NCBI GenBank assembly: GCA_031264185.1
Contig: JAISEL010000117.1
Location: 1 to 51,206 of the forward strand
Origin: Deltaproteobacteria bacterium
GTDB lineage: Bacteria > Desulfobacterota > Desulfarculia > Adiutricales > Adiutricaceae
Reading direction: 5' to 3'
DNA: 51,206 nucleotides
Shown here: piece by piece, positions 27,430 to 35,998 of the stretch
How the letters are laid out: each line of letters starts with the position of its first letter
Numbering within the stretch: the first letter of the stretch is position 1
Made by a program: the position numbers and the translations under genes
Notes under the pieces: generated by a model
Seen by the model: only the letters and a program-made list of their open reading frames with translations
The model's database searches: none
Told to the model about the DNA's origin: nothing

Positions 27430-27518
27430 TTACCTCGGCGGATAATTTTGATACAAACAAATCATCATAAGGTAAAATCAATGAAGAAATAGATTATCAT
27501 AATAATCCGCCGAGGTAA
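27430..27518. mobile_element. 89-bp MITE derived from the IS630-like element
   Basis: Both ends are inverted repeats: TTACCTCGGCGGATAA at the left and, at the right, a TCCGCCGAGGTAA end. TA duplications flank it (27428-27429, 27519-27520). The left 24 bases and the right approximately 30 bases match the ends of the neighbouring IS630-like element (27670-28878), but there is no transposase. This is a non-autonomous derivative that could be moved by the full element. It sits inside transposase-like sequence, and a closely similar left end recurs at 50568. Confidence 0.8.
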
Positions 27519-27520
27519 TA

Positions 27521-27667
27521 TAAAACGCCGTACGGCGACGTTAATATTATGATGTATGCATATCAATCAGCTGAAGGCGGCGGAAGATATGTCCCCCTGG
27601 AGAGCAAGGCCCGTATGATTCTGAATTCGACACCCCTGTTCGCCAAAATGACATCCTCAAAGACGGC
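27521..27667 (+). pseudogene. Short transposase-like coding fragment trapped between two IS630-type elements
   Basis: The plus strand is open and reads KTPYGDVNIMMYAYQSAEGG, then RYVPLESKARMI and STPLFAKMTSSK. This looks like real protein, similar in style to ISKra4/UPF0236-type transposases (a cross-species sequence of the form GxxFxPLExxARI-TPxFAKM). Both sides are cut: by the MITE on the left and by the IS630-like element on the right. Family is uncertain. Confidence 0.4.
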
Positions 27668-27669
27668 TA

Positions 27670-28878
27670 TTACCTCGGCGGATAACTTTGATAAATCATA
27701 AACACAGTACCATTTAAGGATATTGTGGAATTAAAATTTTTTTATCCTTACCACAAACAGAAAATAGATATTGCATTATTTTTATTGCATAATCTACGCA
27801 TGAAAACAATTGAACCTGCCAACACAACAAAAACGTATCCGCAGATGATCAGAGACCGGGTGATTAGCCTCCATCGTCGGAATTTCCCGGCGCTCATCAT
27901 CGCTTTCATGTTACTTGTAAGCGTTCCTGCTGTCTGCCGCTGGGTTGAGCGGTATGAACTTGCTGGCGAGGAAGGGCTGGCGGCCAAAAAACGCGGCAGA
28001 CCTGTTGGCAATGGAAGGAAACTCTCTCCAGGACAGGAAGAAAACATTAAGGAATGCCTTTTGAATGGCGAACCAACTAAATTCGGACTAAACCATTCCG
28101 GTTGGTCAGGAAAGGCAGTTTCAGAACTCATTACGCAGCGTTTTAATATAGATGTTGCCGCAAGGACTGCCAGGGATTATTTGAAACGATGGGATTTTAC
28201 ACCGCAGCGCCCTGTAAAAAAGGCATATGAACAAGACCCTGAAAAGGTGAAGCAATGGCTTGAGTATTTTGAGGATACTAAAAGACGCGTAATGTCAAAT
28301 GGTTATCAGATATATTTTGCTGACGAATCAGGCATACGCACAGAAGACCATAAGACCAGGTCATATGCGCCGAAAGGCAAACGCCTGCAATTAAAAGCAG
28401 CGGAAAGAGATTAAAATTAAATATTATTTCTGCAATTTCTCTTAGTGGTTTGATGAAGTATATGACATATTTAGAGTCTATGACAGCTAAATTGTTCATC
28501 AAATTCATGAACAATATTGTTAGGAATTCAACAAAAAAAGTTTTTCTTGTCGTTGACAACCTGAAAATTCATCACGGAAAGCTTGTTCAAGCATGGTTAA
28601 AAGAGCGCTCCAATAAAATCGAGCTTTTTTCTTCCGCCGTATTCTCCGGAATTAGACCCTGATGAGTATTTAAACAATATTATAAAAAATAAAATGCAGA
28701 ATCTGCCGCAAGCTCATTCTCAGGATGAGCTGAATTCAAATGTACATGGAATTCTTAAACAATTGCAAAACGATTATTTAAAAGTTAAAAAAATTTTTGA
28801 CCATGATAAAATTAAATACGCGAAAGTCGAGACGAAACCAAAGAATAAATAGATTCTCATAATTGTCCGCCGGAGTAA
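27670..28878 (+). mobile_element. IS630-family insertion sequence (1209 bp)
   Basis: Ends are TTACCTCGGCGGATAA (27670-27685) and TTGTCCGCCGGAGTAA (28863-28878), imperfect inverted repeats, with TA on both outer sides (27668-27669, 28879-28880) as expected for this family. Length is normal for IS630. A second, inverted copy ends at 116. The transposase inside is broken, so this copy cannot move itself. Confidence 0.88.
27800..28852 (+). pseudogene. IS630-family transposase, two frameshifts
   Basis: Starts at ATG 27800. The N-terminus has a helix-turn-helix (VCRWVERYELAGEEGLAAKK), a linker RGRPVGNGRKLSPGQEE, then the DDE domain across three frames: YFADESGIRTEDHKTR (first Asp) ending in a stop at about 28414; VFLVVDNLKIHHGK (second Asp) in the next frame; and FFLPPYSPELDPDEYLNNI (Glu) in a third, from about 28636 to the TAG at 28852. 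All three catalytic residues still exist, so decay is recent. A programmed frameshift at the first junction is possible but two shifts make a pseudogene more likely. Confidence 0.85.
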
Positions 28879-29068
28879 TATCAGTCGCTGAACTCCTATG
28901 CTCCGTTCGCTGTGGCTGCCAGTCACAATAAATGTTCCCTGGCAGCCCGGATCTTAAGTTACCTTAATGCCCAAATGCATTGAATAAGCTATAATAATAA
29001 AGCCCGTCTGAAAAAGTAAATAAAAACCCCCGATCTCCAGTCCTGGCCTTTACAGTTTCAGCCAAAAA

Positions 29069-30487
29069 CTATCTGTTTTCCACCTGGATGAACATATTTC
29101 TGTCTCCGCGCCGAATCCACAGCAAAACCGGGTCCCCTTTAGGCGATTCAGACAAAAGACGCCTGAATTCATTGCGACTGGCAAACCCCTGCCGGTTGAC
29201 TTCCATAATAATATCCTGAACCATGACTCCGGCCTCGTCAGCCGGGGAATCGGCGGCCACTTGGTCGACATATAAGCTCCCAAAAGGCAGCTTGAGCCTT
29301 CTGGCGGCGGCCTCCGGGATTTCTTTAAAGGTCAGTCCCAGATCCGGAAAGGCCGAACCTGCCGGCCCAGACATGAGATCCTGGAACCTGTTTTCCAAAC
29401 GCTCCACCGGAATTTTAAGGGAGGTCAATTGTCCGTTCCGGTAAAACTCAGCAGTTACCTCCTGGCCGGCCGGCCGGTAAAGGAAAGCGCGTTCCAGTTC
29501 AATCGGAGAGGTGATCTCGCGGCCGTCAATTTCGACAATAATATCTCCGGGTTTAAGACCGGCTTTTTCGGCCATGCTGCCTTTGACCACTTCCGAAACA
29601 AGAGCCCCTTTGGCCTCTTTAATCCCAAAACCTTTGGCCAGATCCTCCGTCATTGTCTGGGTCAGGACCCTCAACTGGCCTCTGTCCACCAGGCCTTTGC
29701 TTTTAAGCTGTTCGGCTATTTGGGCCACAACAGGAGCCGGTATGGCATAACCCATTACATCAAGATCCGGCAGGTTTATAAAATTAATCCCCACTACCCG
29801 GCCGCGTCTGTCAATCAAAGGCCCGCCGCCGCTGCCCGGAAAAAACCGGGTGTTAATTTCCAGATGACTCTCGGAGCCCAGACCCGGTAACTGGCGGCCG
29901 CGGCCGGCCAGTTTCCCGAACGTGACTGTCTGGCCCATTCTTGCCGAGTAACCGATTAAAATTAAATCATCTCCCAGCTTGACTTCATCCGGGTCCCCCA
30001 TGGTCAAAAAACTGTAGTTTCCTGGTTCGGACAGTTTAAGAAGGCCGAGCCCGGATAAGAAGTCAGCCCCGACTAATTCAGCCTCCAGTTCCCGACCGCT
30101 TTCTAAAATGACCGCGATGGTCTCGGCGCCGTCCACAGCTAACTGAGAAGTCAGGATATAGCCTTCCCTGTCCCATATGATCCCAGCCGCCGCCCTGTCC
30201 ACCGCCGGCGGTTCAAAGAAGAAAGGACGTCCGAACGGTCCGGGGAAAGGCCGGACATTTCTTTCCCGAATTTTACGGCCAATAACTGTGACTACCCCTG
30301 GTTTGGTCAGGTTGACGGCCTCTTCCAAAGACAACTCCGGCCCCGTGCTCCCTGGCGGTGAGGACTGGGCCGCTGAAGGCGCCTCGTGACGTGGCCGGCT
30401 GCCCTGGCCGACCGCAGCCCCGGCTGGCCAGAGTAAAACCAAAACCACAATAGAAAAAAGAAGAAAATTTGCGGCCATCTTTGTCAT
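29069..30487 (-). CDS. DegP/HtrA-like PDZ protein with all three catalytic residues replaced
   Basis: A 472-residue exported protein: signal peptide at 1-27, trypsin-like domain about 50-245, PDZ1 about 250-345, PDZ2 about 375-470. Alignment to DegP by eye shows the usual TNNHVVD as TSQLAVD (His to Leu116), the SDIAL segment as SGLGL (Asp to Gly146), and GNSGG as GSGGG (Ser to Gly220). The rest of the domain is well kept (MGYAIPAPVVAQIAEQLKSK, TVTFGKLAG), and PDZ carboxylate loops (KAGLKPGDIIVEIDG, EAGVMVQDIIMEV) look intact. So it cannot be a serine protease, but may be a periplasmic chaperone or scaffold. The gene is intact and single, with an ATG at 30487. Confidence 0.9.
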   Translation of the reverse strand: MTKMAANFLLFSIVVLVLLWPAGAAVGQGSRPRHEAPSAAQSSPPGSTGPELSLEEAVNLTKPGVVTVIGRKIRERNVRPFPGPFGRPFFFEPPAVDRAAAGIIWDREGYILTSQLAVDGAETIAVILESGRELEAELVGADFLSGLGLLKLSEPGNYSFLTMGDPDEVKLGDDLILIGYSARMGQTVTFGKLAGRGRQLPGLGSESHLEINTRFFPGSGGGPLIDRRGRVVGINFINLPDLDVMGYAIPAPVVAQIAEQLKSKGLVDRGQLRVLTQTMTEDLAKGFGIKEAKGALVSEVVKGSMAEKAGLKPGDIIVEIDGREITSPIELERAFLYRPAGQEVTAEFYRNGQLTSLKIPVERLENRFQDLMSGPAGSAFPDLGLTFKEIPEAAARRLKLPFGSLYVDQVAADSPADEAGVMVQDIIMEVNRQGFASRNEFRRLLSESPKGDPVLLWIRRGDRNMFIQVENR

Positions 30488-31016
30488 TGAAAATCCGTCC
30501 TGAAAAAATTATTTTTTAAATGTCTCTTGATAATCCAGACAGTCGAAACCGGTTCAGGGAACCTTATATCCAACCAAGTTCAAAGACCGGCTTTCAGACA
30601 CAAATTATGAAACCCGAACGACTTACGTCTGAGTATTGAGGTCTTTAAAATGCCGACTGAAAAAATAATAACCCAAACCATAGTTCAGCCGAAAAATCCG
30701 GGTCTCGATCAAATAAAGCTTTTTTGGCATGAAAAAGATAGCACTTTTAATGCCATAAGGGAATATTCGCCTTATGATACCCGGCGCCTTGGCTGACAGA
30801 AATAAAAAACTGAATTTTAAGTCAATTAACCTATTCATTTACTAAAACAGCATGGCAAAGTAAGATAAAACGCTAGATACAGCAAAAAAAACATAAATTT
30901 TTAAGGCAAAAAAAATGGAGGCCGCCCATTTTTCTGCTACTGTTACTTTTATTTTTTACTTATTTTGTAAACGCCTTTTGGTCATGAATCCGATGCTCCG
31001 GCTTTAACCAAAAGAA
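30488..31016. other. Non-coding interval upstream of the DegP-like gene
   Basis: AT-rich. A 71-codon minus frame at 30623-30838 lacks a ribosome site and recognisable sequence, so I do not call it. The DegP-like gene promoter should be near 30500-30600. Confidence 0.4.
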
Positions 31017-31610
31017 TTAGCTGCTTTTGGCCAGACGATCTACGAAGTTCAAATTCAGGTACAGGTCCCCCCGTTGAGCTGTTTTTGGGTCATAGGAACC
31101 GGCCCCTTTAAGCCGGATTTTTCCGGACCGGACCATTTCAGGGCTGACTTTAACTTCCAGGTGACTGAACTTGTCCGCATGTCCGGTGCCGCCGCAACGG
31201 GAACAAGGAGTAGGCCGGTAAACCGAACCGTAATTCAGCTGGGTCAAAGTATGCCCCTGACCGAAACAGCGGGGACAGGCTTCTTCCGAAGTCCAGGGGA
31301 CTGTTATTTTAAAGGAGCCTTTCTTTTTGACCAGGGCCAGATCATAGTAAACGTCAAGGCCGTTCCTGGTCCGGTTAAGAAACTGAAAAGGTGTCTGACC
31401 CAAAAGTTCGCCGCTTTTTTGATTAGACCGGGCCTCGGACAGAAGTTTTTGGTAAGCCTCATAGGCTGTCCGGAACTTCACGGTGTTTCCGCCGTTTACG
31501 CCGCTGTCCGGATGGTTCTCTCTGGCTAACTGCCGGAAAGCCGCCTTGATTTCAGCCTCAGTCGCTCCGGCTCTGACGTTTAGGTCCTGGCAGGACTGGA
31601 TGTTATTCAT
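31017..31610 (-). CDS. Short DnaJ-like J-domain protein with one zinc site
   Basis: A 197-residue co-chaperone. The J-domain is at the N-terminus (ATEAEIKAAFRQLARE, HPD at 33-35), which stimulates DnaK ATPase. There is no Gly/Phe stretch; instead a linker leads to two CxxCxGxG repeats, CPRCFGQGH (Cys112, Cys115) and CSRCGGTGH (Cys136, Cys139), which can bind one zinc ion; canonical DnaJ has four repeats. The tail (VKVSPEMVRSGKIRLKGAG, GDLYLNLNF) is a single substrate-binding-like unit. It is about half the size of DnaJ. Similar short proteins occur beside DnaK systems in some bacteria. GGAGGC lies upstream of ATG 31610. Confidence 0.85.
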   Translation of the reverse strand: MNNIQSCQDLNVRAGATEAEIKAAFRQLARENHPDSGVNGGNTVKFRTAYEAYQKLLSEARSNQKSGELLGQTPFQFLNRTRNGLDVYYDLALVKKKGSFKITVPWTSEEACPRCFGQGHTLTQLNYGSVYRPTPCSRCGGTGHADKFSHLEVKVSPEMVRSGKIRLKGAGSYDPKTAQRGDLYLNLNFVDRLAKSS

Positions 31611-32835
31611 GGCGGCCTCCTAAAGTTTTCTTTTGCCAGGGTATGGAGCAACTTTCGGGCCAACAGAAAACAGCTAATTATTTCAGCTATTTATCTTAAA
31701 AATTCCCTTTCCAGGCCAAGGGCCTGTGAATCTCAGTATACACTTTTGGGCATTTCTGTGATTTTATGGGATTTCAGGCCAGTTTTTCCCTGTTACTTGG
31801 CCCAACCCGAATCCGTATTGGACTGAACAATGGCAAAAAACTGAAGCTGATTTAAAAATATTTAGTTAATTCAGTATATTACTTTGATTACCTATGTGAA
31901 TTACAGTTTACACCGTCTCTAAAAGCTCTCCGGCAGACTTTTACAGATTTCCATAAAAATGTAAACTCTAGTTCACACCATCTTGGAACGGCCAGATAAC
32001 CTCCGGTATTTGGTAGTTTTTTATCCGGCCATGGGTCTTGGTGACTTAAACCGGCCAGATATGAGGGTCTGGGAAAAAGTCGTCTGTCTGTCAGAAAATT
32101 AGATTTATAACCTCCTGATATTATTATTTTTTAACTTAAACTTCTGAAAATAAGAGGTTTTGGCGGAACATCAAACAAAGATCCGGCAACGATAATTATG
32201 TATATTAATAATTAATTTATAATATTTATTTATATTATAAATGTATATTAATAATGTTTTAAAATAGGTTTGAAATTTCAATATAGCGTCAATTTCTTCC
32301 CGGCTGCGGCAGTCTGTCCACAAAATGGTGACTATTTCTGGGGACATTCTTATCTCAAACCTGAAAAGAAAACTTGCTGTGGCAGCTGCAAAGCGGAACT
32401 GCCCCTTAAGCGGATACACAGCCCTTCAACAGTCTTACTTAAGCCCGAAACCGATTATATAAGGAAGAACAGCGGACTCGCTTGCTCTGGACCGGCTCAC
32501 TCAATAACCCAAAGTCGGAGTAATTCCGGATATTCAGCCGAAGCTCCGGATATTCAGCCGGGGCTCAGAAGGACAAAATTTGATCACCACTGCAATCAAT
32601 TTGAACCCGGAAAACAACAGAGCAGAGGCTTGAAGACTGGAAGGATCTGAAGACCTCAGGCTGGCACGTACCTTTGCCTCCCGAGTCTCGGCTAAAACAG
32701 GGAACCTGAACGGTCACTAAAAAATCAACATGACCTTGGATATTATTTTGGTTATTTATTATAAAACACAACTTAATATTAATATATAACATATTTATAC
32801 AATTAATTTGCATAAATTACCCATAAAAAAAACTC
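31611..32835. other. Non-coding interval before the cobalamin riboswitch
   Basis: About 1.2 kb without a supported gene. It contains the 83-bp inverted-repeat element at 31895-31977, an AT-rich block with two copies of ATGTATATTAATAAT (32198 and 32241), and a tandem pair of 20-bp units TCCGGATATTCAGCCG(A/G)(A/G)GC at 32525-32564. Open frames at 32171-32650 on both strands overlap and look random. Confidence 0.5.
31895..31977. mobile_element. 83-bp inverted-repeat element (MITE-like, IS481/IS3-style ends)
   Basis: The left end TGTGAATTACAGTTTACA and the reverse complement of the right end, TGTGAACTAGAGTTTACA, differ at three positions. TGT...ACA ends with this body resemble IS481/IS3-type termini. 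No coding capacity. Flanking target duplication is not clear. Confidence 0.55.
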
Positions 32836-32864
32836 TTGTCTTAAGCTCAACTCTGGGCTATAGT
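32836..32864 (+). promoter_or_regulatory. Sigma-70-type promoter of the cobalamin riboswitch operon
   Basis: -35 TTGTCT (32836-32841), 17-base spacer, -10 TATAGT (32859-32864). Transcription would start near 32871, directly at the foot of the riboswitch P1 stem. Confidence 0.65.
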
Positions 32865-32874
32865 ACTGGATTAA

Positions 32875-33051
32875 GTACAGGTTCCTTTCAGGACCAATAG
32901 GGAACTCCGTGAAAATCGGAGGCGGACCCACCGCTGTAATCGGGGACTTCCGGAACATTACCGCCATAATCGGGTAACAAAAAGCCACTGGCTAATAACT
33001 GGGAAGGCTTGTTCCGGAGGCTTGAGCCGAGAGCCAGAAGACCTGCCTGTA
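32875..33051 (+). ncRNA. Cobalamin (B12) riboswitch
   Basis: The element has the conserved core in order: P1 strand GTACAGG with partner CCTGTAT at the end; GGTTCC; AATAGGGAA, CCGTGAAAATCGG; the highly conserved GGCGGACCCACCGCTGTAA; GCCACTGG ... GGGAAGGC; and the B12 box GCCAGAAGACCTGCC at 33033-33047. It binds adenosylcobalamin or another cobalamin and represses downstream genes. A separate terminator at 33147-33176 provides the expression platform. Confidence 0.93.
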
Positions 33052-33146
33052 TCATTGCCGGAACAGACGGTTTTGCGGACTGAACCGACCGGCGACCCGG
33101 ATATTTCCGGGCCGATTTCCATATCGCGGGATAAATATTGGGTAAT

Positions 33147-33176
33147 CCCGGATTGTCACAATCCGGGGTTTTTTTT
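33147..33176 (+). terminator. Riboswitch-controlled intrinsic terminator
   Basis: CCCGGATTG-TCA-CAATCCGGG forms a perfect 9-bp stem followed by G and eight T (33169-33176). It lies between the riboswitch and the first gene. When cobalamin is bound this hairpin should form and stop transcription. An alternative pairing with the upstream CCGGATATTTCCGGG stretch is the likely antiterminator, not proven here. Confidence 0.85.
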
Positions 33177-33204
33177 GCCCCGAACGCAATATTTGTTGCC
33201 AACT

Positions 33205-33966
33205 ATGGAAAAAATCCTCCTTTACTCTTGGACCGTTATTTTCGGACTGGCCTTTTTCCTGGCGCTACCCAGCAAAACCGGACCCGCCTCAACTAACCTG
33301 GCCAAATTGGGCGCCCTGGTGGCCCTGGGCTATATCTTTGTCCGTTATTACCGGGCCTGGCCCATGACTCCGATGTTTATGGGTTCGGTGGCCGTGGCTC
33401 CGTTTCTGGTGATTTTCGGTCTGATTACCTTTTCGAAAGGCAGTCTCCCTGGCCGGAATTTAGGCAGGGGCCTGGTCTTTTTCCTGGCTTTTTTCCTGGG
33501 AATTTTGGCCACTGTCTGGCCCAAGGATTTTTACCTGCCCTTTTTAAAAACCGCCTCCATTTTTTCCCAAGCTCATCTGGCCTTTAATTTTTTGGGCAAA
33601 GCGGCCTTTTTAATATCCGGCATCTGGGGACTTCTGGCCCTTTTAACTAAAAACCCCAAAGCCGACAGCCAAATCCGACTGTGGCTGGCCGTCGGCTTTG
33701 TTTTCTGGACCATGTCCATGCTGACCGGAGAGGTCTGGTCGTATTTGGGCTGGGGACTGCCGGTTGTCTGGGATGAGGCAGTCATAGTCTGCTTTATGGC
33801 CACCTGGTTTTTTTACACCGCCCTTCTCCATCTTTTTTTAACCGGCCGGCACCCTGCAATCCGCCAAATTTTAGCCGCATCCGGCTTAATCTGGATTGTG
33901 GTCATCAACATCCTGCCCGACCTGGGACCTACTCGCTGGCCCCCGGAATTATCTGGACTCTGGTGA
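33205..33966 (+). CDS. CcsA/ResC-like membrane protein (haem-handling WWD family)
   Basis: About 253 residues from ATG 33205; an upstream in-frame extension would lie inside the riboswitch and terminator, so I reject it. At least seven membrane helices are visible. The tryptophan-rich WSYLGWGLPVVWDEA matches the WWD haem-binding segment of CcsA/CcmC, and histidines (FSQAHLAFN, LLHLFLTG) lie in flanking loops. In CcsA the protein delivers haem to apocytochrome c with ResB. Here it opens a cobalamin-repressed operon with metal or corrinoid transport and chelatase genes, so its cargo may be haem-like or a corrinoid. That role is inference. Confidence 0.8.
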   Translation: MEKILLYSWTVIFGLAFFLALPSKTGPASTNLAKLGALVALGYIFVRYYRAWPMTPMFMGSVAVAPFLVIFGLITFSKGSLPGRNLGRGLVFFLAFFLGILATVWPKDFYLPFLKTASIFSQAHLAFNFLGKAAFLISGIWGLLALLTKNPKADSQIRLWLAVGFVFWTMSMLTGEVWSYLGWGLPVVWDEAVIVCFMATWFFYTALLHLFLTGRHPAIRQILAASGLIWIVVINILPDLGPTRWPPELSGLW

Positions 33967-33970
33967 GCCT

Positions 33971-34834
33971 GTGGCCACAGTACCCGGCGGAATTTTAAAA
34001 CTGTTAAAAAAAATCTGGACTGTTTCGGGCCACCTGGATCTGGCCGTAGCCATCTGCCTTTTACTGGCCGTTGATGCGGCTTTAGCCTACCCCCTCATCC
34101 AAAAGCATCTGACAACTTTCATTCCCTTAGGTGAAGTGGGCCTCATTACCTGGGTCACCACTTACGGCCGCTACAATCTCGGCCACACCTTCTGGTTCTA
34201 CGGCCTCATGCTCGGCCTTATTCTGCTGGGAATTAATACTTTTGTCTGCACCACCAACCGGGTCTGGGCCATTTTAGGACCTAAAAGGCGCCGGAAGGGC
34301 TGGCTTTATAAACTGGGGCCGCACATTATGCACTACGCCGTTTTAGTCATGGTCTCAGGCTATCTGGGCAGCTATACCCTTGCCCAGGCTTTGCCTGGCC
34401 GGGCTTTAATTCCCGACGGACCGCCTCTGAAACTGCCCGGAGAACTGGGGTTTTTATCGGTATCCGTAGAAAATCCGGTTGTCTATCAAGGCCAAAGACT
34501 GCCTTTTTTTGACAACTGGTTTTTAGATCCCGGCTTTCAGCTGACATTCACGGGTCCTGACGGCCGGACAGTCAAAAAACACGTTGCTTACAATAAGCCG
34601 GCCAGATATCGGGGCTACAATTTTTATCTGTCTGATTTTTATCCGAAAAACTCGGTCTCCCAGGGCATGGCCGGCTACAAGACCGTCAAACTCTCTATCC
34701 GGCGGGACCCTGCGGCCATAGTCTATATGGTCGGCATTTTACTGTTTGCCTGCGGCATTATAGTCTATTTGGCCGATCTTTACCGAAAATCCCGCCTCAC
34801 TTCGGCCAAGGAGAAACCCCATGAAATATCTTAG
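33971..34834 (+). CDS. ResB-like membrane protein
   Basis: About 287 residues from GTG 33971, four bases after the preceding stop; the frame is open further upstream but would overlap the CcsA-like gene. Helices near the N-terminus (DLAVAICLLLAVDAALAYPL), mid (HTFWFYGLMLGLILLGINTF) and after the PHIMHYAVLVMVSGYLGS segment, a periplasmic beta-rich domain (LSVSVENPVVYQGQRLPFFD, PARYRGYNFYLSDFYP) and a final helix (AIVYMVGILLFACGIIVYL) match ResB. With CcsA it forms System II cytochrome c synthase. The stop lies 14 bases inside the next gene, showing translational coupling. Confidence 0.8.
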   Translation: MATVPGGILKLLKKIWTVSGHLDLAVAICLLLAVDAALAYPLIQKHLTTFIPLGEVGLITWVTTYGRYNLGHTFWFYGLMLGLILLGINTFVCTTNRVWAILGPKRRRKGWLYKLGPHIMHYAVLVMVSGYLGSYTLAQALPGRALIPDGPPLKLPGELGFLSVSVENPVVYQGQRLPFFDNWFLDPGFQLTFTGPDGRTVKKHVAYNKPARYRGYNFYLSDFYPKNSVSQGMAGYKTVKLSIRRDPAAIVYMVGILLFACGIIVYLADLYRKSRLTSAKEKPHEIS

Positions 34835-35993
34835 TCTCCTGTTAATTCTTCTCCTGTCCTGGCTCAGTCTGGGCTGCTCATCGTCGGAGACCCAGTCGGC
34901 TGCGGCTACCCGTCTGGAATTGACCGATGAAAATGTTGATCCCCAAAATACCGCCTATGACGGGTCAGCCGGATTTTTAAATGTCGGCGAGTACTCGCTG
35001 ATCAAAAAAACCGGCTATACCGAAGTCCACGACGGGGCCGGCCGGACCATGGCCTTAGTGCCCAGAGGTCAGCCCCATCCCCCTGGCTTCGAACCGACTA
35101 TGGTCATTGAAACTCCGGTCCAAAGAGTGGCTGTTTACAGTTCTTTTGATGTGGCCATGCTGAACGTTTTGGGTCAGGCCGATACAATCGTGGCCCTCAC
35201 CTCTCCGCCTGAGGCCTGGCATATTGATTACATCAAAGAAGGCTATGATTCCGGCCGGATTGTCTTTGTGGGCGACTCCGGGGCCGTTGACTACGAACTC
35301 ATCAAGGCCCAGCATCCGGATATGGTCATGACCTGGGATCCTTCTATTGTACCCATGATGGATACTCTGGGCATTCCGGTACTGGTTACTTCCACTCCAG
35401 TGGCCACCTGTTTAAGCACCCAGATCCGTTTTGTGGAGTTTTTGGCCCCTTTCTTCGGAGAAGAGGAAAAAGCGCACGCTTTCTACGGCCGGGTCAGAAA
35501 ATCCCTGGCCGATATCCGGGCCAAAACAGCGGGGCTTCCCAAACCTAAGGCCATGTGGGGCGACATTTACGAAAAAAGAGTCCTGGTGGAACCGGGCAAT
35601 GCCTGGGTGGCCGAACTAATCGGACTGGCCCAGAGCGATTATCTTTTTGACGATGTCTACGGCACTTCGTGCATTGAAGTTTCCATTGAAAGATTTCTGT
35701 ACAGCGGCCGGGACGCCGATCTCTACTTTACTTACCGCTCCGTCGGTCAGGGCGTTTATTCCAAAGAAGCCCTGCTGAGAATAAATCCTCTTTTGGAGGG
35801 CCTGAAACCATTATCGGCCGAAGGCCGGGCCCTGGCGCCCAGACCGGTCTACTCCCAGTCGGCTGACCGCTTGGACGAACTTTTGACCGAGATCGCGGCC
35901 ATCCTCCACCCGGAAGCCTATCCCGGCTATGAACTTAAATATTTCGTGGAACTACCGGTCAAGGATGTTCCCCGTACTGACGGAGAAAGCTGA
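34821..35993 (+). CDS. FecB/BtuF-like periplasmic metal or corrinoid-binding lipoprotein
   Basis: A 390-residue lipoprotein: lipobox LSLGC with Cys19, then Asp/Glu-rich linker. The binding domain begins VQRVAVYSSFDVAMLNVLGQ, with later YELIKAQHPDMVMTWDPSIV, TPVATCLSTQIRFVEFLAPF and the C-terminal lobe through YLFDDVYGTSCIEVSIERFL. This is the class III (FecB/BtuF/FhuD) binding fold. RBS AAGGAG before ATG 34821. It feeds the following permease/ATPase. Ligand is not determinable by sequence, but the cobalamin riboswitch upstream points to a corrinoid or cobalt complex rather than iron. Confidence 0.88.
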   Translation: MKYLSLLLILLLSWLSLGCSSSETQSAAATRLELTDENVDPQNTAYDGSAGFLNVGEYSLIKKTGYTEVHDGAGRTMALVPRGQPHPPGFEPTMVIETPVQRVAVYSSFDVAMLNVLGQADTIVALTSPPEAWHIDYIKEGYDSGRIVFVGDSGAVDYELIKAQHPDMVMTWDPSIVPMMDTLGIPVLVTSTPVATCLSTQIRFVEFLAPFFGEEEKAHAFYGRVRKSLADIRAKTAGLPKPKAMWGDIYEKRVLVEPGNAWVAELIGLAQSDYLFDDVYGTSCIEVSIERFLYSGRDADLYFTYRSVGQGVYSKEALLRINPLLEGLKPLSAEGRALAPRPVYSQSADRLDELLTEIAAILHPEAYPGYELKYFVELPVKDVPRTDGES

Positions 35994-35998
35994 ACGTC

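Noticed and set aside
29429-29890. 153-codon plus frame opposite the DegP-like gene
   Set aside because: It is the shadow of a clear two-PDZ protein on the minus strand.
32270-32650. 126-codon plus frame before the riboswitch
   Set aside because: It spans tandem 20-bp repeats and low-complexity sequence with an equally open minus strand; no family.
33022-33204. Upstream extension of the CcsA-like gene
   Set aside because: It would lie inside the riboswitch and terminator; ATG 33205 begins a normal first membrane helix.
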